A DNA stretch of 64,000 bases from Cryobacterium sp. Y29 (GTDB lineage Bacteria; Actinomycetota; Actinomycetes; Actinomycetales; Microbacteriaceae). Both the position numbers and the translations under genes were made by a program. The notes beneath the pieces are model-generated. The model was not told the origin of the DNA. It did no database searches and worked only from the letters and a program-made list of their open reading frames with translations. Shown piece after piece: positions 54,757 to 63,568 of the stretch (its first letter is position 1; each line of letters begins with the position of its first letter). The DNA is taken from positions 62,001 through 126,000 of the forward strand of contig NZ_PJJN01000036.1 in NCBI RefSeq assembly GCF_002929825.1, read 5' to 3'.

Positions 54757-55854
54757 TCAGAACCCGTGCCGGGCGTGCGCGATGGCCACAGAGATGAGTT
54801 CGTCGATCAGCTCCGGGTAGGTGTAGCCGCTGGCCAGCCAGCAGCTCGGAAACATCGAGATGCTCGTGAACCCGGGCATGGTGTTGATCTCGTTGATCAC
54901 CCAGCCGGTTTCCGTCAGGAAGAAGTCAACCCGAGCCAGGCCAGCGGCGCCGATCGCCTCGAAAGCGGCAATGGCCAGCCGCTGTACCTCAGCCAGTTCT
55001 GCCGCTGATAGCGGCGCGGGGCAGACCAGCTCGACTCCCGGCGCATCCAGGTACTTCGCGGCAAAGTCGTAAAAGTCACGGCCCGTCACGACGACCTCTC
55101 CGGCCACGGAGGCGCGGGTGGGTTCCCCCGGGCGTCCCTGTAGCACGGCAATCTCGAGTTCACGTCCGACGAGCCCGGATTCAATGAGCACCTTGTTGTC
55201 TTCGGCGAGACCGACCGTCATGGCCTCGGCCAGCTGGTCCCGTGTCGCTACCCGGCTGACGCCGACGCTCGACCCAGCCCGGGCCGGTTTCACGAAGACG
55301 GGCACGCCGAATTGTTCGAGGGCAGCGTAACCCATGCCGGGATCCCGCGCCCAGTCATCCGCTACCAGGGTGCGCCACGGCGCCACCGGCAGAGCGGCTT
55401 GCTGAAAGACGGTCTTGGCAAAGTGCTTGTCCATGCCCAGAGCGGATGCGAGAACTCCTGACCCGACATACGGAAGGTCGAGCAGGTCGAGCATGCCCTG
55501 AATGGTGCCGTCCTCGCCGAAAGGTCCATGCAAAATTGGGAATATAAGGTCGACAGAGCCGAGCGAACGCTCACCGGACGCGTCGACAACGGTCAGTTCC
55601 CGGCTCGATGCGCTCTGCGGCCAGCGCACCCGGGTGCCGTTGTCGGCGACAACGGGCAATGCCTGCGCGTTGAGGGCGAACTTGGCTGGGTCGTTGTCTT
55701 CGAGTACGTACGCGCCGTCCCGGGTGATTCCGACCGGGATGACGGTGTAGCGCTCAGGGTCGAGGGCTGCCAGCACTCCCCCCGCCGTGGCGCAGCTGAT
55801 CGAGTGTTCGCTGGAACGCCCTCCAAAGAGAAGCACCACCGTGAGCTTGTGCAT
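54757..55854 (-). CDS. ddlA: D-alanine-D-alanine ligase
   Basis: Makes the D-Ala-D-Ala dipeptide for peptidoglycan. The 365-residue ATP-grasp enzyme has LLFGGRSSEHSIS at the N-terminus, HGPFGEDGTIQG, the ATP-binding VFVKPARAGSSVGVSR and the C-terminal NEINTMPGFTSISMFP. Start ATG 55854 (MHKLTVVLLFGG) matches the family; AAAGGA lies upstream. Its first 101 bases overlap the end of gpsA in another frame, which is unusual and ties translation of the two. Confidence 0.95.
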   Translation of the reverse strand: MHKLTVVLLFGGRSSEHSISCATAGGVLAALDPERYTVIPVGITRDGAYVLEDNDPAKFALNAQALPVVADNGTRVRWPQSASSRELTVVDASGERSLGSVDLIFPILHGPFGEDGTIQGMLDLLDLPYVGSGVLASALGMDKHFAKTVFQQAALPVAPWRTLVADDWARDPGMGYAALEQFGVPVFVKPARAGSSVGVSRVATRDQLAEAMTVGLAEDNKVLIESGLVGRELEIAVLQGRPGEPTRASVAGEVVVTGRDFYDFAAKYLDAPGVELVCPAPLSAAELAEVQRLAIAAFEAIGAAGLARVDFFLTETGWVINEINTMPGFTSISMFPSCWLASGYTYPELIDELISVAIAHARHGF

Positions 55855-56905
55855 CGTCAAGTGTCCTTTCGCCCTGCGGTTCGCCGGAGTCAGTCGTGAG
55901 GTGCGGCGCAATGTCGCGGGGATTGAGTGTGCCATCGAGCACCTGGCGAACCTGTTCGACGATCGGCATCTCGACGCCCTTGGCACGAGCCAGTGCGAGA
56001 ACCGGCTTCACCGAAGCGAGACCTTCGGTAGTCTGCTGCATTTGTTTGACGACGTCGTTGATGCTGTAACCCTGGCCGAGCAACCGCCCGGCCGTATTGT
56101 TGCGAGACAGCGGCGACTGGCAGGTGGCGATGAGGTCACCGAGGCCGGCCAGGCCGGCCAACGTCTCGGGTTGCGCGCCGTAGGCGACCGCGAAGTCGGT
56201 CATTTCGACCAGGCCGCGGGTGATGATCGACGCCTTGGTGTTCTCGCCGTAGCCGACACCGTCAACGATGCCGATGGCGACCGCAATCAGGTTCTTCAAT
56301 ACCCCACCGAACTCGGTGCCGATGACGTCGGTATTGACGTAGGAGCGAAAATAGCGATTGGTGGCCAGTTTGGCCACGGCCTGCGCTGTTTCGAGGCTCA
56401 CCGAGGAGACGACAGCGCCGGTGGGCTGTTCCTTGGCGATTTCGAGCGCGAGGTTCGGACCGCTGATCGCGGCAATGCGATCGGGGTCAATGCGCAGCGT
56501 TTCTTCGATCACCGTGCTCATGCGCATGCCGCTGGAGCGTTCGACACCCTTCATAAGCGAGATCACTATCGCGTTCGCAACCAGGTACGGCTCGACCTGC
56601 GTGAGATTTTCGCGCAGCGACTGGCTCGGAACCGAGACGAAAACCATTTCGGCACCGGCCAGGGCGAGGTCGAGACGGCTCGTGGCGCGCAGGCCCACCG
56701 GCAGGTTCACCCCCGGCAAATAATCGCTGTTACGGCGGGCCTCAGAGATTTCCCGGGCCAGTTCGGGGCGGCGAGCCCACAGAACGACGTCGGCACCGCC
56801 ATCCGTGAGAATTTTAGCGAAGGTCGTTCCCCAACTGCCCGCGCCGAGAACCGCCACCCGGGTGCCTGGCTGAATCTTCGGCAACTGGGAGGTTCTAGGC
56901 TTCAA
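55754..56905 (-). CDS. gpsA: Glycerol-3-phosphate dehydrogenase [NAD(P)+]
   Basis: GpsA makes sn-glycerol-3-phosphate for phospholipids. Rossmann motif VLGAGSWGTTFA, LMKGVE, ISGPNLALEIAKEQPT with the catalytic region, GTEFGGVLKNLIAVA and the SRNNTAGRLLGQG segment are present. The frame encodes 383 residues from TTG 56905 (or 376 from a second TTG at 56884), longer than the usual ~335. The last ~50 residues run past the family domain into the start of ddlA, so the usual stop codon is missing or displaced. Its start overlaps plsC by 11 bases. Confidence 0.92.
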   Translation of the reverse strand: MKPRTSQLPKIQPGTRVAVLGAGSWGTTFAKILTDGGADVVLWARRPELAREISEARRNSDYLPGVNLPVGLRATSRLDLALAGAEMVFVSVPSQSLRENLTQVEPYLVANAIVISLMKGVERSSGMRMSTVIEETLRIDPDRIAAISGPNLALEIAKEQPTGAVVSSVSLETAQAVAKLATNRYFRSYVNTDVIGTEFGGVLKNLIAVAIGIVDGVGYGENTKASIITRGLVEMTDFAVAYGAQPETLAGLAGLGDLIATCQSPLSRNNTAGRLLGQGYSINDVVKQMQQTTEGLASVKPVLALARAKGVEMPIVEQVRQVLDGTLNPRDIAPHLTTDSGEPQGERTLDDAQAHGGASLWRAFQRTLDQLRHGGGSAGSPRP

Positions 56906-57692
56906 AACGACCGGTCTCTCTCTGATTATGCTCCGCCGGGTTCCACCGCTTGGCTGGGGCCTTCTCGCCGCGCAGGTCTTCCAGCAGCGCGGTGATGGCC
57001 AGCATCACGACTGCGGTCGCCTCGTTGAGCGTCGCCGTGTCGAGGCTCCGCCCGCGAAACTGCGAGAGGTCGATCGGGTCGCCGATCTTCACGGTGATGG
57101 TTTTACGCGGAAACAGGCTGATTTTCTTGGAATATCGTTCCATCAGGTGCTGGGCGCCCCAGTGGGCGGCTGGCACGATGGGAATGCCCTGTTCAAGCGC
57201 GATGCGAACGGCTCCGGTCTTGCCGCGCATCGGCCACAAGTCAGGGTCACGAGTCAGTGACCCCTCCGGGTACACCACGACGATTTGACCCTTCTCGGCC
57301 AGACGCTGGGCGGCCTTGACCGGTTCGCCGCCGCGCACCGAACCGCCGCGCTGTACCGGAATCTGCCCGGACCTGCGCAACACCGCGCCGAAGACGGGAA
57401 TTTTGAAAACAGATGCCTTCGCCAGGAATCGAGGCAGCCGCCCCAACTTCCACGCTACGACTCCCATGACCACGGGGTCGATCTCGCTGTAGTGGTTGGG
57501 TGAGAGCACGAACGCGCCACTGCGCGGAAACTTGTGAGCGTCGATGATCTCGTACCGGGCGGCGAGGTTCATGACCGGCAGAATCAGCCCGGCGAGGATC
57601 CAGAACGCGCTGGGCCGGCTCTTCTCCGAACGAAATCGGGCGCGCGGCGAAGATGACCCAGAAGCTACGGACACGTCGTTATTTTCAGGCAC
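56895..57692 (-). CDS. plsC: 1-acyl-sn-glycerol-3-phosphate acyltransferase
   Basis: A 265-residue PlsC-type acyltransferase making phosphatidic acid from lysophosphatidic acid. The HX4D catalytic motif is NHYSEID. The glycerophosphate-binding motif is YPEGSLTRDPDL, followed by PIVPAAHWG. The hydrophobic stretch at about 30-45 (WILAGLILPVMNLAA) should anchor it. Start GTG 57692 lies seven bases after the murA stop. Order murA-plsC-gpsA-ddlA links lipid and cell-wall precursor synthesis. Confidence 0.93.
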   Translation of the reverse strand: MPENNDVSVASGSSSPRARFRSEKSRPSAFWILAGLILPVMNLAARYEIIDAHKFPRSGAFVLSPNHYSEIDPVVMGVVAWKLGRLPRFLAKASVFKIPVFGAVLRRSGQIPVQRGGSVRGGEPVKAAQRLAEKGQIVVVYPEGSLTRDPDLWPMRGKTGAVRIALEQGIPIVPAAHWGAQHLMERYSKKISLFPRKTITVKIGDPIDLSQFRGRSLDTATLNEATAVVMLAITALLEDLRGEKAPAKRWNPAEHNQRETGRFEA

Positions 57693-57699
57693 GCGCCTA

Positions 57700-59139
57700 T
57701 TATCCTTCGAGATCGAAGTCCGCCCCCAAAAGCCGCAGCTTGCCGATGAAGTTCTCGTACCCGCGGCTGATGATTCCCACGTTGCTGACCGTTGATGTGC
57801 CCTCGGCCGAAAGCGCCGCGATCAGATGGCTGAAACCGCCGCGCAGGTCGGGCACGACGATGTCGGCGCCGTGCAGCTTCGTCGGGCCGGTAATGACGGC
57901 CGAGTGATTGAAATTGCGCTGGCCAAACCGGCACGTGTGCCCACCGAGGCATTCCTTGTGAATTTGAATTGTCGCGCCCATCTCGACCAGCGCGTCCACG
58001 AAGCCGAACCGCTGCTCGTACACCGTTTCGTGCACGATCGAGGTTCCGTGTGCCTTGGTCAGCGCGATGACGAGCGGTTGCTGCCAGTCCGTCATGAAGC
58101 CAGGGTGGACGCCCGTTTCGATAATGACAGGCTTGAGGTCGCCGCCGGGGTGATAAAAGCGAATGCCGTCGTCGCAGATGTCGAAAGCGCCACCGACCTT
58201 GCGGAAGACGTTGAGGAACGTGATCATCTCAGGCTGCCGGGCGCCACCGACGAAGATGTCGCCGTCGGTGGCGAGTGCTGCGGCAGCCCAGCTGGCAGCC
58301 TCGTTGCGGTCGAACAGGGCGCGGTGATTGTATCCGACCAGGCGTTCGACGCCCTCGATGCGGATCACCCGGTCAGTATCGACCGTGATGATGGCGCCCA
58401 TCTTCTGCAAAATGTTGATGAGATCCATGATTTCAGGCTCGATTGCCGCGCCCTTGAGCTCGGTGAGACCTTCGGCCCTCACCGCGGTGAGCAGCACCTG
58501 CTCGGTGGCGCCCACGCTCGGGTACGGCAGTTCGAGCTTGGCGCCTTTGAGACCGTTCGGCGCCGACATACGGATGCCGTTGGGCTGCTTTTCGACGACA
58601 GCACCAAATTTGCGCAGCACCTCGAGGTGAAAGTCGATCGGCCGGTCGCCGATGCGGCAGCCGCCGAGGTCGGGAATGAAGGCTTCGCCGAGCCGGTGCA
58701 ACAGCGGACCGCAGAACAGAATCGGGATGCGCGAAGAACCCGCGTGGGCATCGATCGCGGCGAAGTGCGCGCTTTCCACGTTTGCCGGGTCAAACACGAG
58801 GGTTCCGGGCTCATCACCCTCGGTCACATTGACGCCGTGCACCTCGAGCAGGCCCCGAACGATCCGAACATCACTGATGTTCGGAACGTCCTTGAGAACG
58901 CTGGGGGTTTCACCGAGCAGGGCGGCGACCATGGCCTTGGTGACGAGGTTCTTCGCCCCCTTCACCTCGATGCGACCGACCAGCGGAATACCACCGCGGA
59001 TGGTGATTTTATCGGCGGTGAGGCCAACGGATGCCCCGTGGTTCTGAGCACTCCCCCGCTCGTTCGCGTCGTCGTGCTGCCGGGCATCGTTTAGATTCTT
59101 AGCCTCTTGATCACGCCGGGCCTCGCTGAGAGTGCTCAC
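57700..59139 (-). CDS. murA: UDP-N-acetylglucosamine 1-carboxyvinyltransferase
   Basis: MurA commits UDP-GlcNAc to peptidoglycan by adding enolpyruvate from PEP; it is the fosfomycin target. The 479-residue protein has a non-conserved ~40-residue N-terminal extension. Then come Lys63-Asn64 of the active site (GAKNLVTK) and the loop GGCRIGDRPID with the catalytic Cys161 (Cys115 in E. coli). Actinobacterial MurA often has Asp at this position, as in Mycobacterium; the Cys here predicts fosfomycin sensitivity. Start GTG 59139. Confidence 0.95.
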   Translation of the reverse strand: MSTLSEARRDQEAKNLNDARQHDDANERGSAQNHGASVGLTADKITIRGGIPLVGRIEVKGAKNLVTKAMVAALLGETPSVLKDVPNISDVRIVRGLLEVHGVNVTEGDEPGTLVFDPANVESAHFAAIDAHAGSSRIPILFCGPLLHRLGEAFIPDLGGCRIGDRPIDFHLEVLRKFGAVVEKQPNGIRMSAPNGLKGAKLELPYPSVGATEQVLLTAVRAEGLTELKGAAIEPEIMDLINILQKMGAIITVDTDRVIRIEGVERLVGYNHRALFDRNEAASWAAAALATDGDIFVGGARQPEMITFLNVFRKVGGAFDICDDGIRFYHPGGDLKPVIIETGVHPGFMTDWQQPLVIALTKAHGTSIVHETVYEQRFGFVDALVEMGATIQIHKECLGGHTCRFGQRNFNHSAVITGPTKLHGADIVVPDLRGGFSHLIAALSAEGTSTVSNVGIISRGYENFIGKLRLLGADFDLEG

Positions 59140-59176
59140 AAAATACCTGTCCTAATGCAAATTGGTGCAATACAAA

Positions 59177-59803
59177 CTACTGCAAATTGACGCGGGCCGA
59201 ACCTGCGGAGAGCGCCGGAAGAGTGCGCGGCAACCACGACTCTCGCGTCCCCTCAAATTCCTTGATCCGCGCTTCGTCACGCAGGGTCAGCCCGATGTCA
59301 TCAAGACCTTCGAGCAGCCGCCATCTAGTGTAATCATCGATTTGAAAATTCACGGTCAGGTCCCCGACACGCACTGTTTTACCCACCAGATCCACGGTTA
59401 ACTCCACCCCGGGGGCGCGCTCGGCCAGGTTCCACAGGGTTTCGGCATCCGCTTCGCTGATCTGGCCGGCGAGCAAGCCCTGCTTGCCGGCGTTTCCGCG
59501 AAAGATGTCGCCGAACCGGGGGCTGAGGACCACGTCGAAGCCGTAGTCCCGCAGGGCCCAGACGGCGTGTTCGCGCGATGAGCCAATTCCGAAGTCGGCC
59601 CCGGCGATGAGCACGCGACCGCCCTGGTACTCCGTCTTATTGATGACGAAGTCGGGGTCGAGGCGCCAGGCCGCGAACAACGCGTCTTCAAAGCCGGTGC
59701 GCGTGACGCGCTTGAGATACACGGCTGGAATGATCTGGTCGGTATCGACATTGGAACGGCGCAGCGGCACCGCGATTCCGGTGACGGTGGTGAATTTCTG
59801 CAT
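59177..59803 (-). CDS. leuD: 3-isopropylmalate dehydratase small subunit
   Basis: A 208-residue swivel subunit of isopropylmalate isomerase in leucine synthesis. It starts [31 protein letters not shown] and carries the substrate-binding [15 protein letters not shown]. Start ATG 59803 is two bases past the leuC stop; the longer frame lies inside leuC. Co-transcribed with leuC and, by inference, under the leucine attenuator upstream. Confidence 0.95.
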   Translation of the reverse strand: MQKFTTVTGIAVPLRRSNVDTDQIIPAVYLKRVTRTGFEDALFAAWRLDPDFVINKTEYQGGRVLIAGADFGIGSSREHAVWALRDYGFDVVLSPRFGDIFRGNAGKQGLLAGQISEADAETLWNLAERAPGVELTVDLVGKTVRVGDLTVNFQIDDYTRWRLLEGLDDIGLTLRDEARIKEFEGTRESWLPRTLPALSAGSARVNLQ

Positions 59804-59805
59804 GG

Positions 59806-61266
59806 TTACTGGTCTCCAGCTTGGTCGAGATCCCACGGGCTACTGAGCGTGCCGCGAATGGCCGTGGCGGCAGCGACGAGCGGCGACACCAGATGGGTGC
59901 GCCCGCCCTTTCCCTGTCGTCCTTCAAAGTTGCGGTTACTGGTCGACGCGCAGCGTTCGCCGGGTTCAAGCTGGTCTGGGTTCATGCCGAGGCACATCGA
60001 ACACCCGGCGAAGCGCCATTCGGCACCGAAGTCAAGGAAGATCTGGTCGAGCCCCTCGGCTTCAGCCTCGATGCGTACCCGGGCAGAACCGGGAACGACC
60101 ATCATGCGCAGCCCTTCGGCCTTGGTCTTGCCCTTGATGATTTCAGCGGCGGCGCGCAGGTCTTCAACCCGGCTGTTGGTGCAGGAGCCGAGAAAAACGG
60201 TATCGACCCGGATGTTCTTCATCGGGGTGCCGGCCGCAAGATCCATGTATTCCAAAGCCCGCTCAGCCGCCGAGCGCTCGTTGGCGTCGACGATATCGGC
60301 GGGATTCGGCACAGATCCGCTCAGGGACACGCCTTGGCCGGGATTGGTACCCCAGGTGACGAACGGTTCGAGATCGTTCGCATCGATGATGACCTCGGCG
60401 TCATAGGTCGCGCCCTCGTCGGTGGCCAGGGTCTCCCAGTAAGCGACGGCAGCATCCCAGTCGGCACCGCGGGGCGCGTGGGCACGCCCGTCAAGGTAGT
60501 CATAGGTGACCTGATCGGGGGCGACCATACCGGCGCGGGCGCCGGCCTCGATCGACATGTTGCAGATAGTCATGCGCCCCTCCATGGAGAGGGCTCGAAT
60601 GGCCTCTCCACGGTATTCGAGCACGTAACCGGCCCCCCCACCGGTGCCGATCTTGGCGATCACGGCCAGGATGATGTCTTTCGCGGTGACCCCGGTACGC
60701 AACCTGCCGTTGACGGTGATGGCCATGGTCTTGAAGGGGTTCAACGGCAGAGTTTGAGTGGCCATGACGTGCTCGACCTCGCTCGTGCCGATACCGAGCG
60801 CCATGGCACCGAAGGCACCGTGGGTGGAGGTGTGCGAGTCGCCGCACACCACGGTGATTCCCGGCTGGGTCAGGCCGAGCTGTGGGCCGACAACGTGCAC
60901 GATGCCCTGTTCGATGTCACCGAGCGAGTGCAGGCGCACACCGTATTCGGCGCAGTTGCGGCGCAGGGTCTCGATCTGCGTGCGGCTGGTGAGGTCCGCG
61001 ATCGGCTTGTCGATGGCGAGCGTTGGCGTGTTGTGGTCCTCGGTCGCGATGGTCAGATCGGGCCGACGCAGCATTCGATTGGACAGGCGCAGACCGTCGA
61101 AGGCCTGCGGGCTGGTGACCTCGTGCAGCAGGTGCAGGTCGATATAGATCAGGTCGGGCGTGCCATCCTCACCCTTGGTGACGAGGTGATTGTCCCAGAC
61201 CTTTTCGGCCAGGGTACGAAGGCCGGTGCCGGAGTGTTTTTGCGAAGTGGGTATTACGTTGGTCAT
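59806..61266 (-). CDS. leuC: 3-isopropylmalate dehydratase large subunit
   Basis: A 486-residue aconitase-family subunit carrying the [4Fe-4S] cluster; with LeuD it isomerises 2- to 3-isopropylmalate. The cluster ligands lie in [10 protein letters not shown] and [37 protein letters not shown] is the family signature. Start ATG 61266 has GAGGAAG about ten bases upstream; GTG 61284 would place the start inside that site. A leader peptide rich in leucine and a strong hairpin lie upstream, pointing to attenuation by leucine supply. Confidence 0.95.
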   Translation of the reverse strand: MTNVIPTSQKHSGTGLRTLAEKVWDNHLVTKGEDGTPDLIYIDLHLLHEVTSPQAFDGLRLSNRMLRRPDLTIATEDHNTPTLAIDKPIADLTSRTQIETLRRNCAEYGVRLHSLGDIEQGIVHVVGPQLGLTQPGITVVCGDSHTSTHGAFGAMALGIGTSEVEHVMATQTLPLNPFKTMAITVNGRLRTGVTAKDIILAVIAKIGTGGGAGYVLEYRGEAIRALSMEGRMTICNMSIEAGARAGMVAPDQVTYDYLDGRAHAPRGADWDAAVAYWETLATDEGATYDAEVIIDANDLEPFVTWGTNPGQGVSLSGSVPNPADIVDANERSAAERALEYMDLAAGTPMKNIRVDTVFLGSCTNSRVEDLRAAAEIIKGKTKAEGLRMMVVPGSARVRIEAEAEGLDQIFLDFGAEWRFAGCSMCLGMNPDQLEPGERCASTSNRNFEGRQGKGGRTHLVSPLVAAATAIRGTLSSPWDLDQAGDQ

Positions 61267-61310
61267 TTTGAGCGTCTTCCTCACGAATCGATGGCAGCCA
61301 CGCTGAGCGC

Positions 61311-61347
61311 CGCGACGAGGGAGGCCTCAGGACAGGGACTCGTCGCG
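61311..61347 (-). promoter_or_regulatory. Attenuator hairpin upstream of leuC
   Basis: CGCGACGAG (61347-61339 on this strand) pairs perfectly with CTCGTCGCG (61319-61311), with a 19-base loop that contains a small GAGGCCTC palindrome. The 5' arm lies inside the leader peptide gene, directly after its Leu-Leu-Leu codons. A ribosome stalled for leucine would cover the 5' arm and open the hairpin. No T-run follows, so the effect may be on translation or be Rho-linked. Confidence 0.6.
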
Positions 61348-61374
61348 GCACAGAAGAAGTCGGCTCAGCACCAT
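61327..61374 (-). CDS. Leucine leader peptide of leuCD
   Basis: A 15-codon open frame, MVLSRLLLCRDESLS, with five leucines, three of them consecutive (CTT CTT CTG). The ATG lies six bases after a TAGCCT -10 box, so the transcript likely starts at this ATG. The stop codon falls in the loop of the following hairpin. Leucine leader peptides upstream of leu genes are known in actinobacteria; that this one works so is inference. Confidence 0.7.
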   Translation of the reverse strand: MVLSRLLLCRDESLS

Positions 61375-61380
61375 GGGTTC

Positions 61381-61386
61381 AGGCTA
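61381..61386 (-). promoter_or_regulatory. -10 box of the leuCD leader (TAGCCT)
   Basis: TAGCCT on the minus strand, six bases before the leader-peptide ATG at 61374. Same hexamer and near-identical spacing as at the DUF3515 gene. Confidence 0.5.
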
Positions 61387-61430
61387 ACACCTCGCCCAGC
61401 CGCTCGGCTCGCGAACGCTGGCGCGAACGG

Positions 61431-62222
61431 TCAGTCGAACGTTGATTCCACGAAGACGACGCTGACGTTATCGCGTCCGCCGTGCTCGATGGCTTCGTCG
61501 ACGAGAATGTCAGCGACGCTGCGTTCCGCGGCATCCAAGCCAATGTCCCTGGCCAAGACCTCCGCGATCGCCGCGTCATCAAGTTCTTTGGTCAGGCCGT
61601 CGGAGCAGATCAAAAAGGATTGTCGTCCGAGGGCCGGCAGCAGCCAGACGTCGGCATCGACAAACTCGTCGGCGCCGATCGCCCGGGTGATGACGTTGCG
61701 CTCGGGATGCTTCTCGGCGTCGTCGACCGAAATCAGGCCAGCGTCGACCATCTCCTGCACTGCGGAGTGGTCGATGGACAACTGGGCCAAAACACCGTCG
61801 GTCCAGGTGTAGACGCGGGAATCGCCGACGTTGAAGGCCATCCAGTGGTAGCCGACGTCATCACCGGCGTCGACGAAGGCGATGCCCGCGAGGGTGGTGC
61901 CCGACACTGCGGTGCCGTAGTCATCGGCTGTGCTCAGATCGCGTACGGCGTCATTCGAAGAGTGGATGGCGTCGAGGATGCGTTCCGGCGTCGAGGCCGA
62001 ATCGCGGGCGATGTGCTCATCGAACACCCGAAGTACGGTCTGGCTGGCGACCTCACCCCGGGCGTGGCCGCCCATACCGTCGGCCACGAGGAACACTGGA
62101 GACTGCGCGAGCACGCTGTCCTCGTTGACCTTGCGCACGCTGCCGACATCGGTGCGCTCGCTGAAAGAGAAGCGGGCGACAGCGCTGGAAAGCTCGATCA
62201 TGCTCTGCCGGTGCACAGTCAT
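61431..62222 (-). CDS. PP2C-family serine/threonine protein phosphatase
   Basis: A 263-residue metal-dependent phosphatase. The PPM motifs are all visible: RTDVGSVRKVNEDS (metal), ADGMGGHARGE with Asp48, FNVGDSRVYTW, CSDGLTKEL and HGGRDNVSVVFV. It would dephosphorylate Ser/Thr proteins, opposing Hanks-type kinases. No membrane segment is present, so it is cytosolic, unlike the membrane-bound PstP near cell-division kinases. Start ATG 62222, or ATG 62201 (MIELSSAV). It lies 37 bp from terC. Confidence 0.9.
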   Translation of the reverse strand: MTVHRQSMIELSSAVARFSFSERTDVGSVRKVNEDSVLAQSPVFLVADGMGGHARGEVASQTVLRVFDEHIARDSASTPERILDAIHSSNDAVRDLSTADDYGTAVSGTTLAGIAFVDAGDDVGYHWMAFNVGDSRVYTWTDGVLAQLSIDHSAVQEMVDAGLISVDDAEKHPERNVITRAIGADEFVDADVWLLPALGRQSFLICSDGLTKELDDAAIAEVLARDIGLDAAERSVADILVDEAIEHGGRDNVSVVFVESTFD

Positions 62223-62259
62223 GAGAACCCCCCGTTCGCCGTCGCCCGGTCTCCAGCCG

Positions 62260-63285
62260 TCATTCGTTGGCGTTTACCGAAATCTCTTCGACCAGCGTGT
62301 GGCCATGCTTTTTGGCATCGTGACCAGCCTTGATCAGGCTCGCCACGGTGGCCACGGCCATGCTGCCGATGATCACGCCGAGCGAGGTCCAGGTGCCGAT
62401 CTCGGGCGCCCACAACATGGGATCGCCATTATTGATGAAGAAGACCTCGTTGGTGTGCATCGCGTGCAGCACGAGCTTGACGCCGATGAAGCCGAGGATG
62501 ACCGCGATGCCGTACTTGAGGTATTCGAGACGTTCGAGCAGTCCGCCGAGGAGAAAGTACAGTTGGCGCAGGCCCATGAGGGCGAAGATATTGGCCGTGA
62601 ACACGATGAACGGACTCGTCGTGATGCCGAAGATCGCTGGAATGGAGTCGAGGGCGAAGATGAGGTCGGTGGTGCCGATCGCGATGAACACGATCAGCAT
62701 CGGCGTGAAGATCTTCTTGCCGTCGACCAGCGTGCGAACCTTGGAGCCGTCGAATTCTGATGAGATACGTATGCGGCGGCGGAGCAGACGGATGACGCCG
62801 TTCTCTTTTTCTTCCGTTTCTGCTTCGGAGGAGAACGCTTGCTTCACGGCCGTATAGAACAGGAACGCGCCGAAGATGTAGAAGATCCAGGCATAGCTTT
62901 CGATCAGCTGGGCGCCGAGCAGAATGAAGATCCCGCGCAGCACGAGAGCGATGATGATTCCCACCATCAGCACTTCCTGCTGGTATTTTCGCGGCACGGA
63001 GAACCGGGCCATGATGATTACGAAGACAAAGAGGTTATCGATCGACAGGCTGTACTCGGTCAGCCAGCCGGCGAGAAATTGACCGGCATGTTCCGCGTCA
63101 CCGAGAACCAGCATCAAGAGCGCAAAAATGAGCGCGAGCCCAACGTAGAACGCAACCCAGAGTCCAGCCTCGCGCATGCTCGGAACGTGCGGGCGCTTGT
63201 AGACGATGAGCAGGTCAGCGACCAGAATAAGGGTCAAAACGACCAATGATCCAGCTTCGAACCAGAGAGGGAGGGCGAGTTCCAC
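62260..63285 (-). CDS. TerC-family integral membrane protein
   Basis: A 341-residue membrane protein with about eight or nine membrane segments. The TerC core includes AGWLTEYSLSIDNLFVFVIIM and TTDLIFALDSIPAIFGIT, with acidic residues inside the membrane segments. TerC proteins are linked to tellurite resistance and to metal (manganese) export and insertion; here the role is inferred as metal ion handling. Start GTG 63285. An insertion of charged residues (EAETEEKENGVIRLLRRR) forms a cytosolic loop. Confidence 0.9.
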   Translation of the reverse strand: MELALPLWFEAGSLVVLTLILVADLLIVYKRPHVPSMREAGLWVAFYVGLALIFALLMLVLGDAEHAGQFLAGWLTEYSLSIDNLFVFVIIMARFSVPRKYQQEVLMVGIIIALVLRGIFILLGAQLIESYAWIFYIFGAFLFYTAVKQAFSSEAETEEKENGVIRLLRRRIRISSEFDGSKVRTLVDGKKIFTPMLIVFIAIGTTDLIFALDSIPAIFGITTSPFIVFTANIFALMGLRQLYFLLGGLLERLEYLKYGIAVILGFIGVKLVLHAMHTNEVFFINNGDPMLWAPEIGTWTSLGVIIGSMAVATVASLIKAGHDAKKHGHTLVEEISVNANE

Positions 63286-63544
63286 GGGGGCCTTTCAAGA
63301 AAATAACGGGAATCGGGGATGGCAGAACCCGAAAGTCTCTCCCGCACCGATAGCGCCCAAACGGAACCAATCGATACCACCGCGACCGGGGCCCCGCCAG
63401 TGCGGCCCGTATTGACGATCACGACATAGAACCCGATCGGGCCCAGAGGGATACTCCCCTTCGCTCGCAAAATCCTATCAGTGTGGTGGCCCCACGCGCA
63501 CCTTCGCCCAGCGCCGGCCCTAACCCGGCCTATGCTTGCTGGCT

Positions 63545-63568
63545 ATGACTATGCACCGGGTTCGATGA
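63545..63568 (+). other. Seven-codon leader frame coupled to the methyltransferase
   Basis: ATG 63545 opens MTMHRVR and stops at TGA 63566-63568, which overlaps ATG 63565 (ATGA). A TATGCT box lies at 63531-63536. It may be a leaderless mini-frame that leads ribosomes to the next start. Alternatively ATG 63532 (MLAGYDYAPGS) is the true start of the main gene. Confidence 0.3.

Noticed and set aside
59821..61812. 663-codon plus-strand frame antisense to leuC
   Set aside because: It covers the well-supported leuC and leu leader on the other strand, is low in recognisable motifs, and has the composition of a reverse-strand shadow.
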